DNA of 25,726 nt from CAZMGG01 sp964565715 (GCA_964565715.1 CAZMGG010000082.1:1-25726), one strand, 5' to 3'; positions 16,245 through 24,171 are shown, numbered from the stretch's first letter. Translations and numbers: made by a program. The notes: generated by a model not told the origin, from the letters alone.

Positions 16245-16757
16245 TCAGCCCGTCAGGTCGTCCACGCAGTGGTGCTCCAGCCACTCGGCGAACGACCCGG
16301 CCACGCGTCGGATGGCTGCCGGGGCCTCGTGGCTGTAGTAGACGACGGGATACTCACCATCCACCAATCCTCCCCGGACATCGAACAGCACCTGATCGCC
16401 GTCGGCCTCCAGAAAATACTCTGCGAAGCAGAGCATTCCCTGCGATGGCGGCGGCCAGGCACCGCCGCGGGCTTGCACGACCTGCCGCTGCTCGCGGCTG
16501 AGTAGCTCCAGGGCCGGGAACTCGTGGACGAACGGATGGCTGGCGCCGAACTGCACGCTTCCGCCGAACAGGACGAAGCCGCCAGTCCTGGTCAGGAACG
16601 ACCGGTAGGAGCAAGGCAACGGCACCTGCAGGCGTCGCTCGAGTTCGGTGAGCGCCGGCTCGGCGAGGGCGGCGCGCCAATGCTTGGGATGGGCGTCCGG
16701 ACATGCCTGGGTCCTGGTGACGAATCGGGGGAAGACATCGCGCAGGAGGTCGAGCAT
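16245..16757 (-). CDS. SMI1/KNR4 (SUKH) family protein
   Basis: A 170-aa protein with the SUKH-fold pattern: ALTELERRLQVPLPCSYRSF near residues 37-57, followed by LTRTGGFVLFGG, then QGMLCFAEYFLEADGDQVLFD, and a C-terminal SFAEWLEHHC. SUKH proteins are often immunity proteins against nuclease toxins of polymorphic toxin systems, but many are general protein-interaction adaptors. No toxin gene is visible beside it. I prefer ATG 16757 (MLDLLRD) over ATG 16790 because TACGGAT lies exactly six bases before it and the longer form overlaps the divergent peptidase start. The downstream partner on the same strand is the M48 peptidase. Family confident, role unknown. Confidence 0.82.
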   Translation of the reverse strand: MLDLLRDVFPRFVTRTQACPDAHPKHWRAALAEPALTELERRLQVPLPCSYRSFLTRTGGFVLFGGSVQFGASHPFVHEFPALELLSREQRQVVQARGGAWPPPSQGMLCFAEYFLEADGDQVLFDVRGGLVDGEYPVVYYSHEAPAAIRRVAGSFAEWLEHHCVDDLTG

Positions 16758-16763
16758 GCTCCA

Positions 16764-16770
16764 ATCCGTA
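16764..16770 (-). promoter_or_regulatory. Candidate -10 element for a leaderless SUKH mRNA
   Basis: TACGGAT on the minus strand, six bases before ATG 16757. It sits inside the roughly 31-base gap to the divergent peptidase gene, whose own -10 could be the overlapping TACACC at 16769-16774 on the plus strand. Confidence 0.35.
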
Positions 16771-16788
16771 CACCGGAAGCCGCGTCCC

Positions 16789-18810
16789 ATGATGCCACAT
16801 ACCCCCGCTGGATTGCTCGCCGTCGTTCTCGCCCTCGGACTCGCCGCCCAGGACCCCGCGCCACCACCGACGACCGGCCTGCCGCTGGAGGCCCTGCTCG
16901 ACTGGGAGAACGTCAGCGATCCGAAGTTCTCGCCCGACGGCAGCCAGATCGTCTACACGCGGCAGTGGACCGATGCGATCGAGGACCGGATGCGCAGCGA
17001 GCTGTGGATCATGGATCGCGACGGCGGACGCCAGCGCCTCCTGGTCCGCGGCAGCGCCGCGGAGTGGTCGCCGGACGGCACGCGGCTGTGCTACCTGGCC
17101 GAGGGCGAGCCGAAGGGCACCCAGCTCTTCGTGCTCTGGATCACCACCCGCGAGGTCACGCCGGTCACCCACTGCCACGAGGCGCCGGGCAATCCGCGCT
17201 GGTCGCCCGACGGCCGCACCATCGCCTTCACCATGCAGGTGCCGGAGAAGGACGGCTTCCCGATCGCCATGCCGAAGCCGCCGAAGGGCAGCAAGTGGGC
17301 CGAGGAGCCGAAGGTCATCACCCGCCTCGCCTACCGGCGCGACCAGCAGGGCTACCGGCCGGCGGGCTGGCGGCACCTGTTCGTGGTGGACGCCACCGGC
17401 GGCACGCCGCGGCAGGTGACCGCGGGCGAATTCGACCACGGCCCGGGTCGCTGGACCGCCGACGGCAAGGAACTGGTGTTCGCCGGCCTGCGCACCGCCG
17501 ACGCCGACTGGCAGGTGGAGGAGTCCGAGATCTACGCGGTGGACGTGGCCAGCGGCGCCGTGCGGCAGCTCACCGACCAGCGCGGCCCCGATGGCTCGCC
17601 TGTGCCCTCGCCGGACGGCCGCCACATCGCCTTCACCAGCCGGGCGGCGGACCGCGACACCTACAGCATCGCGCCCCTCTGGGTCATGGCGCAGGACGGC
17701 GGCAACAGGCGCTGCCTCACGCCGGACCTGGACCGGCAACCCCAGGACCTCGCCTGGACCGCGGATGGCAAGGCGCTGCTCTTCACCATCGAGGACCAGG
17801 GCGCCATCGTGCTGCACCGCTGCGGCCTCGACGGCACCCTCGACCGCCTGACCGGCCCGACCGAGCAGTTCCGCTTCGGTGACGTGGCCGCCGATGGCAC
17901 GGTGGTCGGCACGCTCACCACGCCGACCGCCCCGCCCGACATCACGGTGTTGACGATGGGTGGCGCGAAGTCGCGGCTGACCGCGGTGAACGACGACGTG
18001 CTGCATGGTCGCAGGCTCGGCGCGACCGAGGAACTGTGGTGGGACGGCCCCGGCGGGTTCCGCGTGCAGGGCTGGCTGGTGAAGCCGCCGGACTTCGACC
18101 CGAGCAGGCAGTACCCGCTGATCCTGCAGATCCACGGCGGCCCGCACGCCATGTATGGCGTCAACTTCGACTTCGAGCGCCAGAACCACGCGGCCAGCGG
18201 CTACCTGCTGCTCTACTGCAATCCGCGCGGCAGCACCGGCTACGGCAAGGCGTTCGGCAACGCCATCGACAACGCCTACCCCGGCCAGGACTACGACGAC
18301 CTGATGGCCGGCGTCGACGCGGTGATCCGGAAGGGCTGCGTCGACGAGCGCAACCTGTTCGTCTACGGCGGGTCGGGCGGCGGCGTGCTGACCGCCTGGA
18401 TCGTCGGCCACACCGACCGGTTCGCGGCGGCGGTGTCGATGTTCCCGGTGATCAACTGGATCAGCTTCGTCGGCACCACCGACGGGCCCTACTGGTACAG
18501 CAACTTCGACAAGCTGCCCTGGGAGGACGTGACCGAGCACTGGGACCGTTCGCCGCTGAAGCACGTCGGCAAGGTGACCACGCCCACCATGCTGATCACC
18601 GGCGAACTCGACCTGCGCACGCCGATGGCGCAGACCGAGGAGTACTACCAGGCGCTGAAGCTGCGCAAGGTCGACACGGTGATGGTGCGCGTGCCGGGCG
18701 AGTACCACGGCGCCGCCGGCCGCAGCGTCAGCAACCGGCTGCGGCGGATCCTCTACGTGCGCACCTGGTTCGAGAAGCACCGCCGCCCGTCGGCGGCGGT
18801 CCCGCGCTAG
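16789..18810 (+). CDS. Secreted S9-family (prolyl oligopeptidase/acylaminoacyl) peptidase
   Basis: A 673-aa serine peptidase with a signal peptide (GLLAVVLALGLAA, likely cut before QD). Residues about 35-390 form a seven-bladed beta-propeller with TolB/WD40-like blades (SDPKFSPDGSQIVYTRQW, EWSPDGTRLCYLAEGEP, PRWSPDGRTIAFTMQV, PVPSPDGRHIAFTSRAA). The C-terminal alpha/beta-hydrolase domain carries the triad S529 in GGSGGG, D608 in GELDLRTP and H640 in GEYHG, plus the oxyanion block ILQIHGGPHAMYG. It probably degrades peptides in the periplasm or outside the cell. Adjacent ATGs at 16789 and 16792 are both possible starts; GGAAG at 16775-16779 is a weak ribosome-binding site. Its stop shares the bases CTAG with the stop of the convergent gene. 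Confidence 0.94.
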   Translation: MMPHTPAGLLAVVLALGLAAQDPAPPPTTGLPLEALLDWENVSDPKFSPDGSQIVYTRQWTDAIEDRMRSELWIMDRDGGRQRLLVRGSAAEWSPDGTRLCYLAEGEPKGTQLFVLWITTREVTPVTHCHEAPGNPRWSPDGRTIAFTMQVPEKDGFPIAMPKPPKGSKWAEEPKVITRLAYRRDQQGYRPAGWRHLFVVDATGGTPRQVTAGEFDHGPGRWTADGKELVFAGLRTADADWQVEESEIYAVDVASGAVRQLTDQRGPDGSPVPSPDGRHIAFTSRAADRDTYSIAPLWVMAQDGGNRRCLTPDLDRQPQDLAWTADGKALLFTIEDQGAIVLHRCGLDGTLDRLTGPTEQFRFGDVAADGTVVGTLTTPTAPPDITVLTMGGAKSRLTAVNDDVLHGRRLGATEELWWDGPGGFRVQGWLVKPPDFDPSRQYPLILQIHGGPHAMYGVNFDFERQNHAASGYLLLYCNPRGSTGYGKAFGNAIDNAYPGQDYDDLMAGVDAVIRKGCVDERNLFVYGGSGGGVLTAWIVGHTDRFAAAVSMFPVINWISFVGTTDGPYWYSNFDKLPWEDVTEHWDRSPLKHVGKVTTPTMLITGELDLRTPMAQTEEYYQALKLRKVDTVMVRVPGEYHGAAGRSVSNRLRRILYVRTWFEKHRRPSAAVPR

Positions 18811-20216
18811 CGCAGGACCTTCATCCGCAGCCGCTTGATCGTCACGTCGGTGCCGGGCGACACGACGATGCCGAGCCCGCCCCGGCGCGACTTGTTCCGG
18901 ACGTCGACCTTCTTCTCGGTGCCGCCGGCCCTGGCGATCAGCGAGTCGCCGATCAGCCGCAGTTCGGCGACGCAGGTCGATTCCGGGGTGACCACGACGT
19001 CACCGGCCGCGCCGAGCGCCACGCTCGGCACCTTCTTCGCATCGGCGGCGCCCTCCAGCCGGGGCATGATCCGCACCGTGCCCTTGGCGACGGCCAGCTC
19101 GACATCCAGCACGACGTCATGCCAGGACTCGTGCTCGCCGGTCACGATCACCGCCGACTTGACGCCCTTGCCCTCGCCGTTGGTGATGTGCATCTCGCCG
19201 CCCTGCAACGCGAACTCGAGGCCGTTGCTGCGGCTGCCGCGCCACGCCGCCTCCTGTCCCTGACCGAGCAGGTCACGCCAGGGCAGGCGCTCGATGACCT
19301 CGGGGGTCAGGACCTTCTGCGCCAGCGTGCTCGATTCGGCCGCGACCTCCTGCAACTGCTTCTCGAGCCAGGCGGCGTTGATCGCATCCTTCCTGCCCTT
19401 GGCAGCCTGCTGGCGCGAGGCCACGGCATCCTCGACCCTGGCCAGCAACGCCAGCGCGGCCAGGCCATCGCTGCCGGCGACGGCCTTCTGGGCGTCCTCG
19501 CGCATCGCGGTGATGTAGCCGTGGTCGAGGGTGGCCTTGGCGGCCTGCAGCCGGTCGGCGCAGCCGGGAGGCGCGTGCCGCAGGTCCGCCTCCAGGTCGC
19601 TGATCAGACCATTGAGCCTGGCGAACTGGTCCAGCGTCGGCGGCGTCGGCGCCTTGGCTGCGGTCTCCAGTTGTTCCAGGCTGCCGAGCCAGCGTGCGTT
19701 GACCTGCGACTCGGTTACCGCCAACACCGCACGGTTCTGGATCTGCCGCACGGCGCCGTCGATGCTGGAGCCCTCCCAGGTCGAGCGCGTTTCCTCGGCC
19801 CGGTGCACGGCGGCGGCGGCAGCGGCGGGCTTGGAGAGGTCAAACGCCGCCAGCTCCTTCTGCAGCCCATCGAGCTTCGCCTGCCAGAGCTCACGCTCAC
19901 GGGCCTCAGCATCCGAGTTGGCCTTCAGAACCCAGAGGATGACGAGCAGGATCGGCAACAGGCCGCCGATCACCATCCAGGCGTGTTTCAGGGTTGCGTC
20001 CGGCCGTCGCGACCGGGCGCGCGGGGCCGTGGCTGCGTCCTTCGGCGCGGAGCGGGGCGCCGGCCTGGGCGCCTCCCTGGTCGCCGCGACGGGCGGCCGA
20101 TTGCCGCCGGCGAGTTCGCCGGCGCCGGCCATGCACCCGGCACACACCATGCGCAGCGGCACCGGCGCGCCCTTCGGCAACTTGAACATCACACCGCAGA
20201 CTTCGCAGCTTTCCAT
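18807..20216 (-). CDS. Zinc-ribbon, single-TM, coiled-coil protein with C-terminal beta-sandwich
   Basis: A 469-aa protein of unknown function. The N-terminus holds two CxxC knuckles (C4/C7 in SCEVCGVMF, C25/C28 in VCAGCM), a zinc ribbon. A Pro/Ala/Arg-rich linker, a transmembrane helix at about 80-98 (WMVIGGLLPILLVILWVL) and a helical, partly coiled-coil region (about 100-330) follow. The C-terminal 130 residues look like a LamG/DUF1080-type beta-sandwich (LEFALQGGEMHITNGEGKG, ESWHDVVLDVELAVAKG, GGLGIVVSPGTDVTIKRL). I infer a cytoplasmic ribbon and an external sandwich, a layout common in planctomycete proteins. ATG 20216 is chosen because the ribbon starts at once; the upstream open frame has no homology. 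The stop overlaps that of the S9 peptidase. Confidence 0.75.
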   Translation of the reverse strand: MESCEVCGVMFKLPKGAPVPLRMVCAGCMAGAGELAGGNRPPVAATREAPRPAPRSAPKDAATAPRARSRRPDATLKHAWMVIGGLLPILLVILWVLKANSDAEARERELWQAKLDGLQKELAAFDLSKPAAAAAAVHRAEETRSTWEGSSIDGAVRQIQNRAVLAVTESQVNARWLGSLEQLETAAKAPTPPTLDQFARLNGLISDLEADLRHAPPGCADRLQAAKATLDHGYITAMREDAQKAVAGSDGLAALALLARVEDAVASRQQAAKGRKDAINAAWLEKQLQEVAAESSTLAQKVLTPEVIERLPWRDLLGQGQEAAWRGSRSNGLEFALQGGEMHITNGEGKGVKSAVIVTGEHESWHDVVLDVELAVAKGTVRIMPRLEGAADAKKVPSVALGAAGDVVVTPESTCVAELRLIGDSLIARAGGTEKKVDVRNKSRRGGLGIVVSPGTDVTIKRLRMKVLR

Positions 20217-20363
20217 GACGGCACCTCGGGCGGAGCCGTCGCATGATGCCGGCGACCACCGCCGGGTCGACATCAGGGCCTCGTCAAGACGCTCTCTGCG
20301 ATGCGGCCGGTGCTGCATCGTTTCGGCGGCACTGCGGTGAAGGCCGGCCCGTAGCATCCCGGC
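20217..20363. promoter_or_regulatory. Divergent intergenic region
   Basis: These 147 bases separate the zinc-ribbon protein (minus) and the DinB-like gene (plus). Apart from the -10-like TAGCAT next to the DinB start, I see no recognisable site and no obvious small gene. Confidence 0.3.
20352..20357 (+). promoter_or_regulatory. Candidate -10 element for a leaderless DinB-like mRNA
   Basis: TAGCAT ends six bases before ATG 20364, with no Shine-Dalgarno. The T is 12 bases from the ATG, which would place the transcript start at the start codon. Confidence 0.38.
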
Positions 20364-20855
20364 ATGCCGAAGCCGCCCGCCGCCGATCCTCGCCTGACCC
20401 TGCTGGTGGACAACCTCGACCGCGCCTTCCGCGGCCGTTCGTGGCACGGCACGGCGCTGCGCGGCACCCTGCGCGGGCTCACGCCTGCCGTGGCGTTGTG
20501 GCGGCCGGCGCCCGGCCGCAACTGCGCCTGGGACTACCTGCTGCACGCCGCCTACTGGAAGTACGTCATCCGGCGCAAGCTCACCGGCGAGGCGCGGGGC
20601 TCGTTCCCGCGGCAGGGCGCCAACTTCCCGGCGCTGCCCGCGCCGGCCGATGCCCGCGCCCTGAAGGCCGACCTGCGGCTGCTGGAGGAACAGCACGCGC
20701 TGCTGCGGCAGGCGGTGCTGGCGCTGGACCCGGCCGGCCTCGCACGGAAACGCGGCAGCTGGCGCACGGTCGACTACGTGATGGGTGCGGCCGCCCACGA
20801 CCTCTACCACGCGGGCCAGATCAACCTGTGCAAGCGCCTGCAGGCCGCCGACTGA
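20364..20855 (+). CDS. DinB/YfiT-like four-helix metal-binding protein
   Basis: A 163-aa protein of the DinB-like four-helix-bundle superfamily. The usual three metal-ligand histidines appear at H61 (AWDYLLHAAYWK), H145 and H149 (AAHDLYHAGQI), the last two as the characteristic HxxxH on the final helix. Members include thiol-dependent transferases (bacillithiol or mycothiol) and many proteins of unknown function; the substrate here is unknown. It is followed on the same strand by the Kelch-like gene after 37 bases, but that gene has its own -10-like box, so they may be separate units. Family assignment is good. Confidence 0.82.
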   Translation: MPKPPAADPRLTLLVDNLDRAFRGRSWHGTALRGTLRGLTPAVALWRPAPGRNCAWDYLLHAAYWKYVIRRKLTGEARGSFPRQGANFPALPAPADARALKADLRLLEEQHALLRQAVLALDPAGLARKRGSWRTVDYVMGAAAHDLYHAGQINLCKRLQAAD

Positions 20856-20881
20856 CGCGTTACGGCGCGCGACGGCACCGC

Positions 20882-20887
20882 TATTGG
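20882..20887 (+). promoter_or_regulatory. Candidate -10 element for a leaderless Kelch-like mRNA
   Basis: TATTGG, five bases before ATG 20893, with no Shine-Dalgarno; the T is 11 bases from the ATG. This is the weakest match of the set because the last base is not T. Confidence 0.28.
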
Positions 20888-20892
20888 CCGGC

Positions 20893-22962
20893 ATGATCCC
20901 GCGTTCCGCTCGACCGGCGGTGGTCCTGGCCCTGACGATGCTGCCGTGCCTGACCGCACAGGACTGGTCCCGGTGGGGCCCGCCGATCGCCGACCAGCTC
21001 TTCCCGCCGGTGGTGACCGACACCACGCGCCAGCGCCTGACCACGATCGATGCGCTGGGCGACACCTGGGAATGGGACGGCGGCGGCTGGCGCCGGAACG
21101 GCAGCGGCGGGCCGCCAGGCCACGCGGTGCACGATCCGGTGCGCGGCCACACGCTGGCGCTGGCCGGCATGCCCCTCGCCCAGTTCCACTGGGACGGCCA
21201 CCGCTGGCAGAACGCCACGCCGGCCACGGTGCCGGCGGGCGGCGGGCCGCTGGCGTTCGACCGCGGTCGCGGCGTGGCGGTCCTGCTGCAGACCGATACG
21301 CGCACCGTCCAGGAGTGGGACGGCACCACCTGGCGACAGGTCGGAGCCACCGGCGCGGTGCCCGGACTGCCGCAGCACGCGGTCTACGACGGCGCCCGCG
21401 GCGAGGTGCTGCTGCTGACGCGGCCGGCGCAGTTCCAGGCCCTCGACCTCTGGGCCTGGAACGGCCTCGCCTGGCGCTTCCTCGGCAGCGGTGGTCCGGC
21501 CAGCGATCTCTACGCCGTCGCCGAGGATCGCCTTCGCGGCCGCATCGTCGCCCACGGCGGCATCTGGAGCCGCGGCGACACCTGGGAATGGGATGGCGCG
21601 CAGTGGACGCTGGCCCAGACGAACGGGCCGTTGCAGCGCTACGCCCACGCCCTGGCCTTCGACCCGGTCCGCCAGCGGGTGCTGGCGTTCGGCGGCATCC
21701 CCGACCAGCAGCGCGGCTGGACCGACGCCTGGGAATGGGACGGCAGCACCTGGCAGCCGGTGGCCCAGCCCGCCTCGCCGCCGGGCCGCAGCAACGGCGC
21801 GCTGGCCCACGATCCGCAGCGGGATCGCCTCGTGTTGTTCGGCGGCCACGGCGATGCCGGCAAGCTCGACGAGGTCTGGGAGCACGATGGCCAGCGCTGG
21901 CAGCGCATCCCCACCAACGGCGGGCCGGCCGCCCGGGACGGCGCCGCCATGGTCCACGACGCGGCCAACGGGCGGATCCTGCTGTTCGGCGGCAGCGACG
22001 CCGGCAACAGCGACCTCGGCGACTTCTGGGAGTGGAACGGCAACGCCTGGCGGCAGCTGCCCGGCGGTCCGCCGCCGCGACGCATGCACGGCATGGTGTT
22101 CGACGTGCTGCGGTCCAGGGTCGTGGTGCATGGCGGCGGCCTGGGCACCAGCACCCTGAACGACACCTGGGAATGGGATGGCGCGGCGTGGACCCAGGTC
22201 ACCGCCACCGGCCCGGCATCCCTGCGGCCCGTGCGCATGGCCTACGACCTGTTCACCGGTCACACGGTGCTGCACCAGGGCAGCAACGGCCGCACCTGGA
22301 CCTGGGACGGCACGACCTGGACGGCGCACACCGTCAACCTCCTGCGCAACGCCGATGCGCTCGGCATGGACCTGTCGGTGAGCGCGGTGGTCGCGCTGGT
22401 GCGATCGCAGCAGCAGGCGGGCTTCCTCGAGACCTGGCGGTGGAACGGCAGCACCTGGGACCTGATGACCGGCGTGACCCCGCCGTTCTGGTCCCGCCAC
22501 GACAGCAGCCTCGTCTGCGCCACCGACCTGCGCCGGGCACGGCTGTGGGCCTTCACCGGCACCTGGCTCTGGCAGCGCAGCAACCTGCTGGCGGCGGCGG
22601 GCGACGGGGCGCCCGGCTGCGGCAGCCCACCGCCGTCCGTCACCGCCTTCGGCCCGCCGCGGCTGGGCGACGCCGGCTTCCGCCTCGACCTGCGCGCCGG
22701 GCCCGGCCAGCCGGCCCTGCTGGGCCTGTCGCTGGGCACCGGCGCGGTGCCGGTGGCGCCGGGCTGTCAGTGGCATCTCGGCCCCACCGTGGCGCTGGTC
22801 GTCGTCACCGACGCGGCGGGCTTCGTCAGCGCGCCGCTGCCGATCCCCGACGGGCCCGCCTGGCTGGGGATCACGCTGCACGTCCAGGGTGCCGCGCTGC
22901 AGCCGCACGCCCCGCACGGGTTCGGCCTCGGCCAGCACCTGCGGCTGCTGCTCGGCCACTGA
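20893..22962 (+). CDS. Secreted Kelch-like beta-propeller protein
   Basis: A 689-aa exported protein. The signal peptide (ARPAVVLALTMLPCLTA) is likely cut before QD. Residues about 35-570 consist of about ten Kelch-like blades with the pattern (D)xWEWDGxxW followed by a variable loop and a VxFGG or VVHGG strand (GDTWEWDG, DAWEWDGSTW, DEVWEHDGQRW, GDFWEWNGNAW, NDTWEWDGAAW). The C-terminal domain, about 570-689 (GDGAPGCGSPPPSVTAFG to HGFGLGQHLRLLLGH), is a beta-rich module that I associate with secreted planctomycete proteins. Binding of extracellular ligands or glycans is plausible; no catalytic motif is seen. Blade-encoding DNA contains near-identical 20-24-base repeats. Confidence 0.88.
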   Translation: MIPRSARPAVVLALTMLPCLTAQDWSRWGPPIADQLFPPVVTDTTRQRLTTIDALGDTWEWDGGGWRRNGSGGPPGHAVHDPVRGHTLALAGMPLAQFHWDGHRWQNATPATVPAGGGPLAFDRGRGVAVLLQTDTRTVQEWDGTTWRQVGATGAVPGLPQHAVYDGARGEVLLLTRPAQFQALDLWAWNGLAWRFLGSGGPASDLYAVAEDRLRGRIVAHGGIWSRGDTWEWDGAQWTLAQTNGPLQRYAHALAFDPVRQRVLAFGGIPDQQRGWTDAWEWDGSTWQPVAQPASPPGRSNGALAHDPQRDRLVLFGGHGDAGKLDEVWEHDGQRWQRIPTNGGPAARDGAAMVHDAANGRILLFGGSDAGNSDLGDFWEWNGNAWRQLPGGPPPRRMHGMVFDVLRSRVVVHGGGLGTSTLNDTWEWDGAAWTQVTATGPASLRPVRMAYDLFTGHTVLHQGSNGRTWTWDGTTWTAHTVNLLRNADALGMDLSVSAVVALVRSQQQAGFLETWRWNGSTWDLMTGVTPPFWSRHDSSLVCATDLRRARLWAFTGTWLWQRSNLLAAAGDGAPGCGSPPPSVTAFGPPRLGDAGFRLDLRAGPGQPALLGLSLGTGAVPVAPGCQWHLGPTVALVVVTDAAGFVSAPLPIPDGPAWLGITLHVQGAALQPHAPHGFGLGQHLRLLLGH
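21061..22185 (+). repeat. Short direct DNA repeats encoding the DTWEWDG blade motif
   Basis: Four near-identical copies of a roughly 20-base unit (gacacctgggaatgggacgg) lie at 21061-21080, 21577-21600, 21724-21743 and 22162-22185. The second and fourth are identical over 24 bases. Such conservation at the DNA level inside degenerate blades suggests recent blade duplication or gene conversion. Confidence 0.75.
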
Positions 22963-22977
22963 GCCCGGCGCCGAGCC

Positions 22978-24171
22978 TCAGCGGCCCTCGCCGACCGGCG
23001 GCAGGCCGTCCGGCAGCCGCAGCACGCCCGGCTCCGGCGGCGTCCAGTCCGGCAGGTCGAGATCGACGTTGCCGACGTAGACCCACCAGTTGTCGTAGCA
23101 GCCGTTGGTGTGGCCCGGCCCCTTCGGCAGCCGTTCGAGGATCCACTTCTGGTAGCCGAACTGGGTGCCGCCCCAGTCCTGCTGGCTCACGCCGCGCGGC
23201 TCCCCGCGCAGGTCCGGATAGCGGGCCCAATGATCGGCGAACGACGGCACCACCCGGGCATTGCCGTAGTCGTAGCCCGACTGGCCATTGGGCGGCACAT
23301 GGCAGTTGCCGACCATCGACGGGAAGCCCGGAAAGTCCATCTCCAGCACGGTGAACACGTTCCAGGCATCCCGCCGCGTCTTCGGGTCCCAGATGCCGTC
23401 GCCGAATGCCAGCGCGCACTGCGATTCCACCCGGTGCGTGTAGCTGTGCACCATGTTGTCGGCGCCCACCTCGTAGTTGAAGCCCATCACCCAGAACGTC
23501 CGGCCGATCTCCTCGCCGGGGATGTCATAGGGCCGATACAGCCACGGATTGTCGGTCGGGCCGAACCTGACATAGCGGTCCTTGACGAAGCCGGCGAACT
23601 CGTCGAAGTGCATGCCCGACGCGCCCCACAGCCACACCTCGGTGATGCCCTCCTTGCGGGCCCGCTCGATCAGGCCGTTCTCCTGGAGGATCTCGCGGTA
23701 GCTCGACGGAGAGGGCTGCCATTCCTGCTGCTGCCGCGCCTGCAGGAACGTCGCGTCGGTGTAGCGGAAGCCGTCGACCTTCTTCGGGTAGCCGTCCACC
23801 ACGATCCAGTCGACGATCTCGTAGTTGAGGTAGCCCCAGCTCGCCTGCCGGATGACGTCCACCAGGATCCGGCTGTAGTGGCGCGGGTCGTTGGCCTTGA
23901 CGTGGGCGGTGAGCCGCACCGAGCCGTGCTCCTCGAGCACCGGGTCGTAGATCACCACCACCACCTTGGCGACCTTGCGGCCGGTGGCGGCGGCCGCGTC
24001 ATGCGCGAACGCCGGCTTCCGCCAGGGCGTGACCGCGCCCTTCGGCACCACGTAGCTGCCGGTGTGCTGCAGCCGGCCCTCGGCGCCCGGCGGGCGCAGG
24101 GGCGCATCCTGCGCCGGCAGCGTGGCGAGCAACAACGGCAGCAGCCAGGAGCACGGCAACGCTTTGCGCAT
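22978..24171 (-). CDS. Secreted protein of unknown function
   Basis: A 397-aa protein with signal peptide (LPCSWLLPLLLATLPA, likely cut before QD). The mature part is hydrophilic, rich in Trp, Tyr and Asp, and has no membrane segment. Conserved-looking blocks are KVAKVVVVIYDPVLEEHG, VDVIRQASWGYLNYEIVDWI, EVWLWGASGMHFDEFAG, FWVMGFNYEVGADNMVHSYT, VGNCHVPPNGQSGYDYG and YQKWILERLPKGPGHTNGCY. They recall a secreted family seen in Actinobacteria and Myxobacteria that has no assigned function. Its C-terminus ends near the Kelch-like gene (convergent). It lies 40 bases downstream of the CoA-transferase gene on the same strand, with a small inverted repeat (CCGGC-GGA-GCCGG, 24186-24198) between them, so co-transcription is uncertain. 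Confidence 0.75.
   Translation of the reverse strand: MRKALPCSWLLPLLLATLPAQDAPLRPPGAEGRLQHTGSYVVPKGAVTPWRKPAFAHDAAAATGRKVAKVVVVIYDPVLEEHGSVRLTAHVKANDPRHYSRILVDVIRQASWGYLNYEIVDWIVVDGYPKKVDGFRYTDATFLQARQQQEWQPSPSSYREILQENGLIERARKEGITEVWLWGASGMHFDEFAGFVKDRYVRFGPTDNPWLYRPYDIPGEEIGRTFWVMGFNYEVGADNMVHSYTHRVESQCALAFGDGIWDPKTRRDAWNVFTVLEMDFPGFPSMVGNCHVPPNGQSGYDYGNARVVPSFADHWARYPDLRGEPRGVSQQDWGGTQFGYQKWILERLPKGPGHTNGCYDNWWVYVGNVDLDLPDWTPPEPGVLRLPDGLPPVGEGR

Noticed and set aside
13230..16505. A plus-strand open frame of about 1,090 codons
   Set aside because: It runs out of frame through cstA and antisense to the M48 peptidase and SUKH genes; its composition is repetitive Arg/Gly/Ala/His, the usual GC-driven shadow.
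16245..16757. Polymorphic toxin-immunity locus around the SUKH gene
   Set aside because: No toxin-like, RHS, WXG or nuclease-domain gene is visible on either side.
16354..18780. An 808-codon minus-strand open frame opposite the S9 peptidase
   Set aside because: No domain pattern; the plus strand has a full catalytic triad and propeller motifs over the same bases.
20217..21350. N-terminal extension of the zinc-ribbon protein of nearly 380 residues
   Set aside because: The extension is antisense to the DinB-like and Kelch-like genes; the zinc ribbon begins right at ATG 20216.
20881..22959. A 692-codon minus-strand frame opposite the Kelch-like gene
   Set aside because: It is the complement of repeated DTWEWDG blades; no recognisable domain and no start signal.
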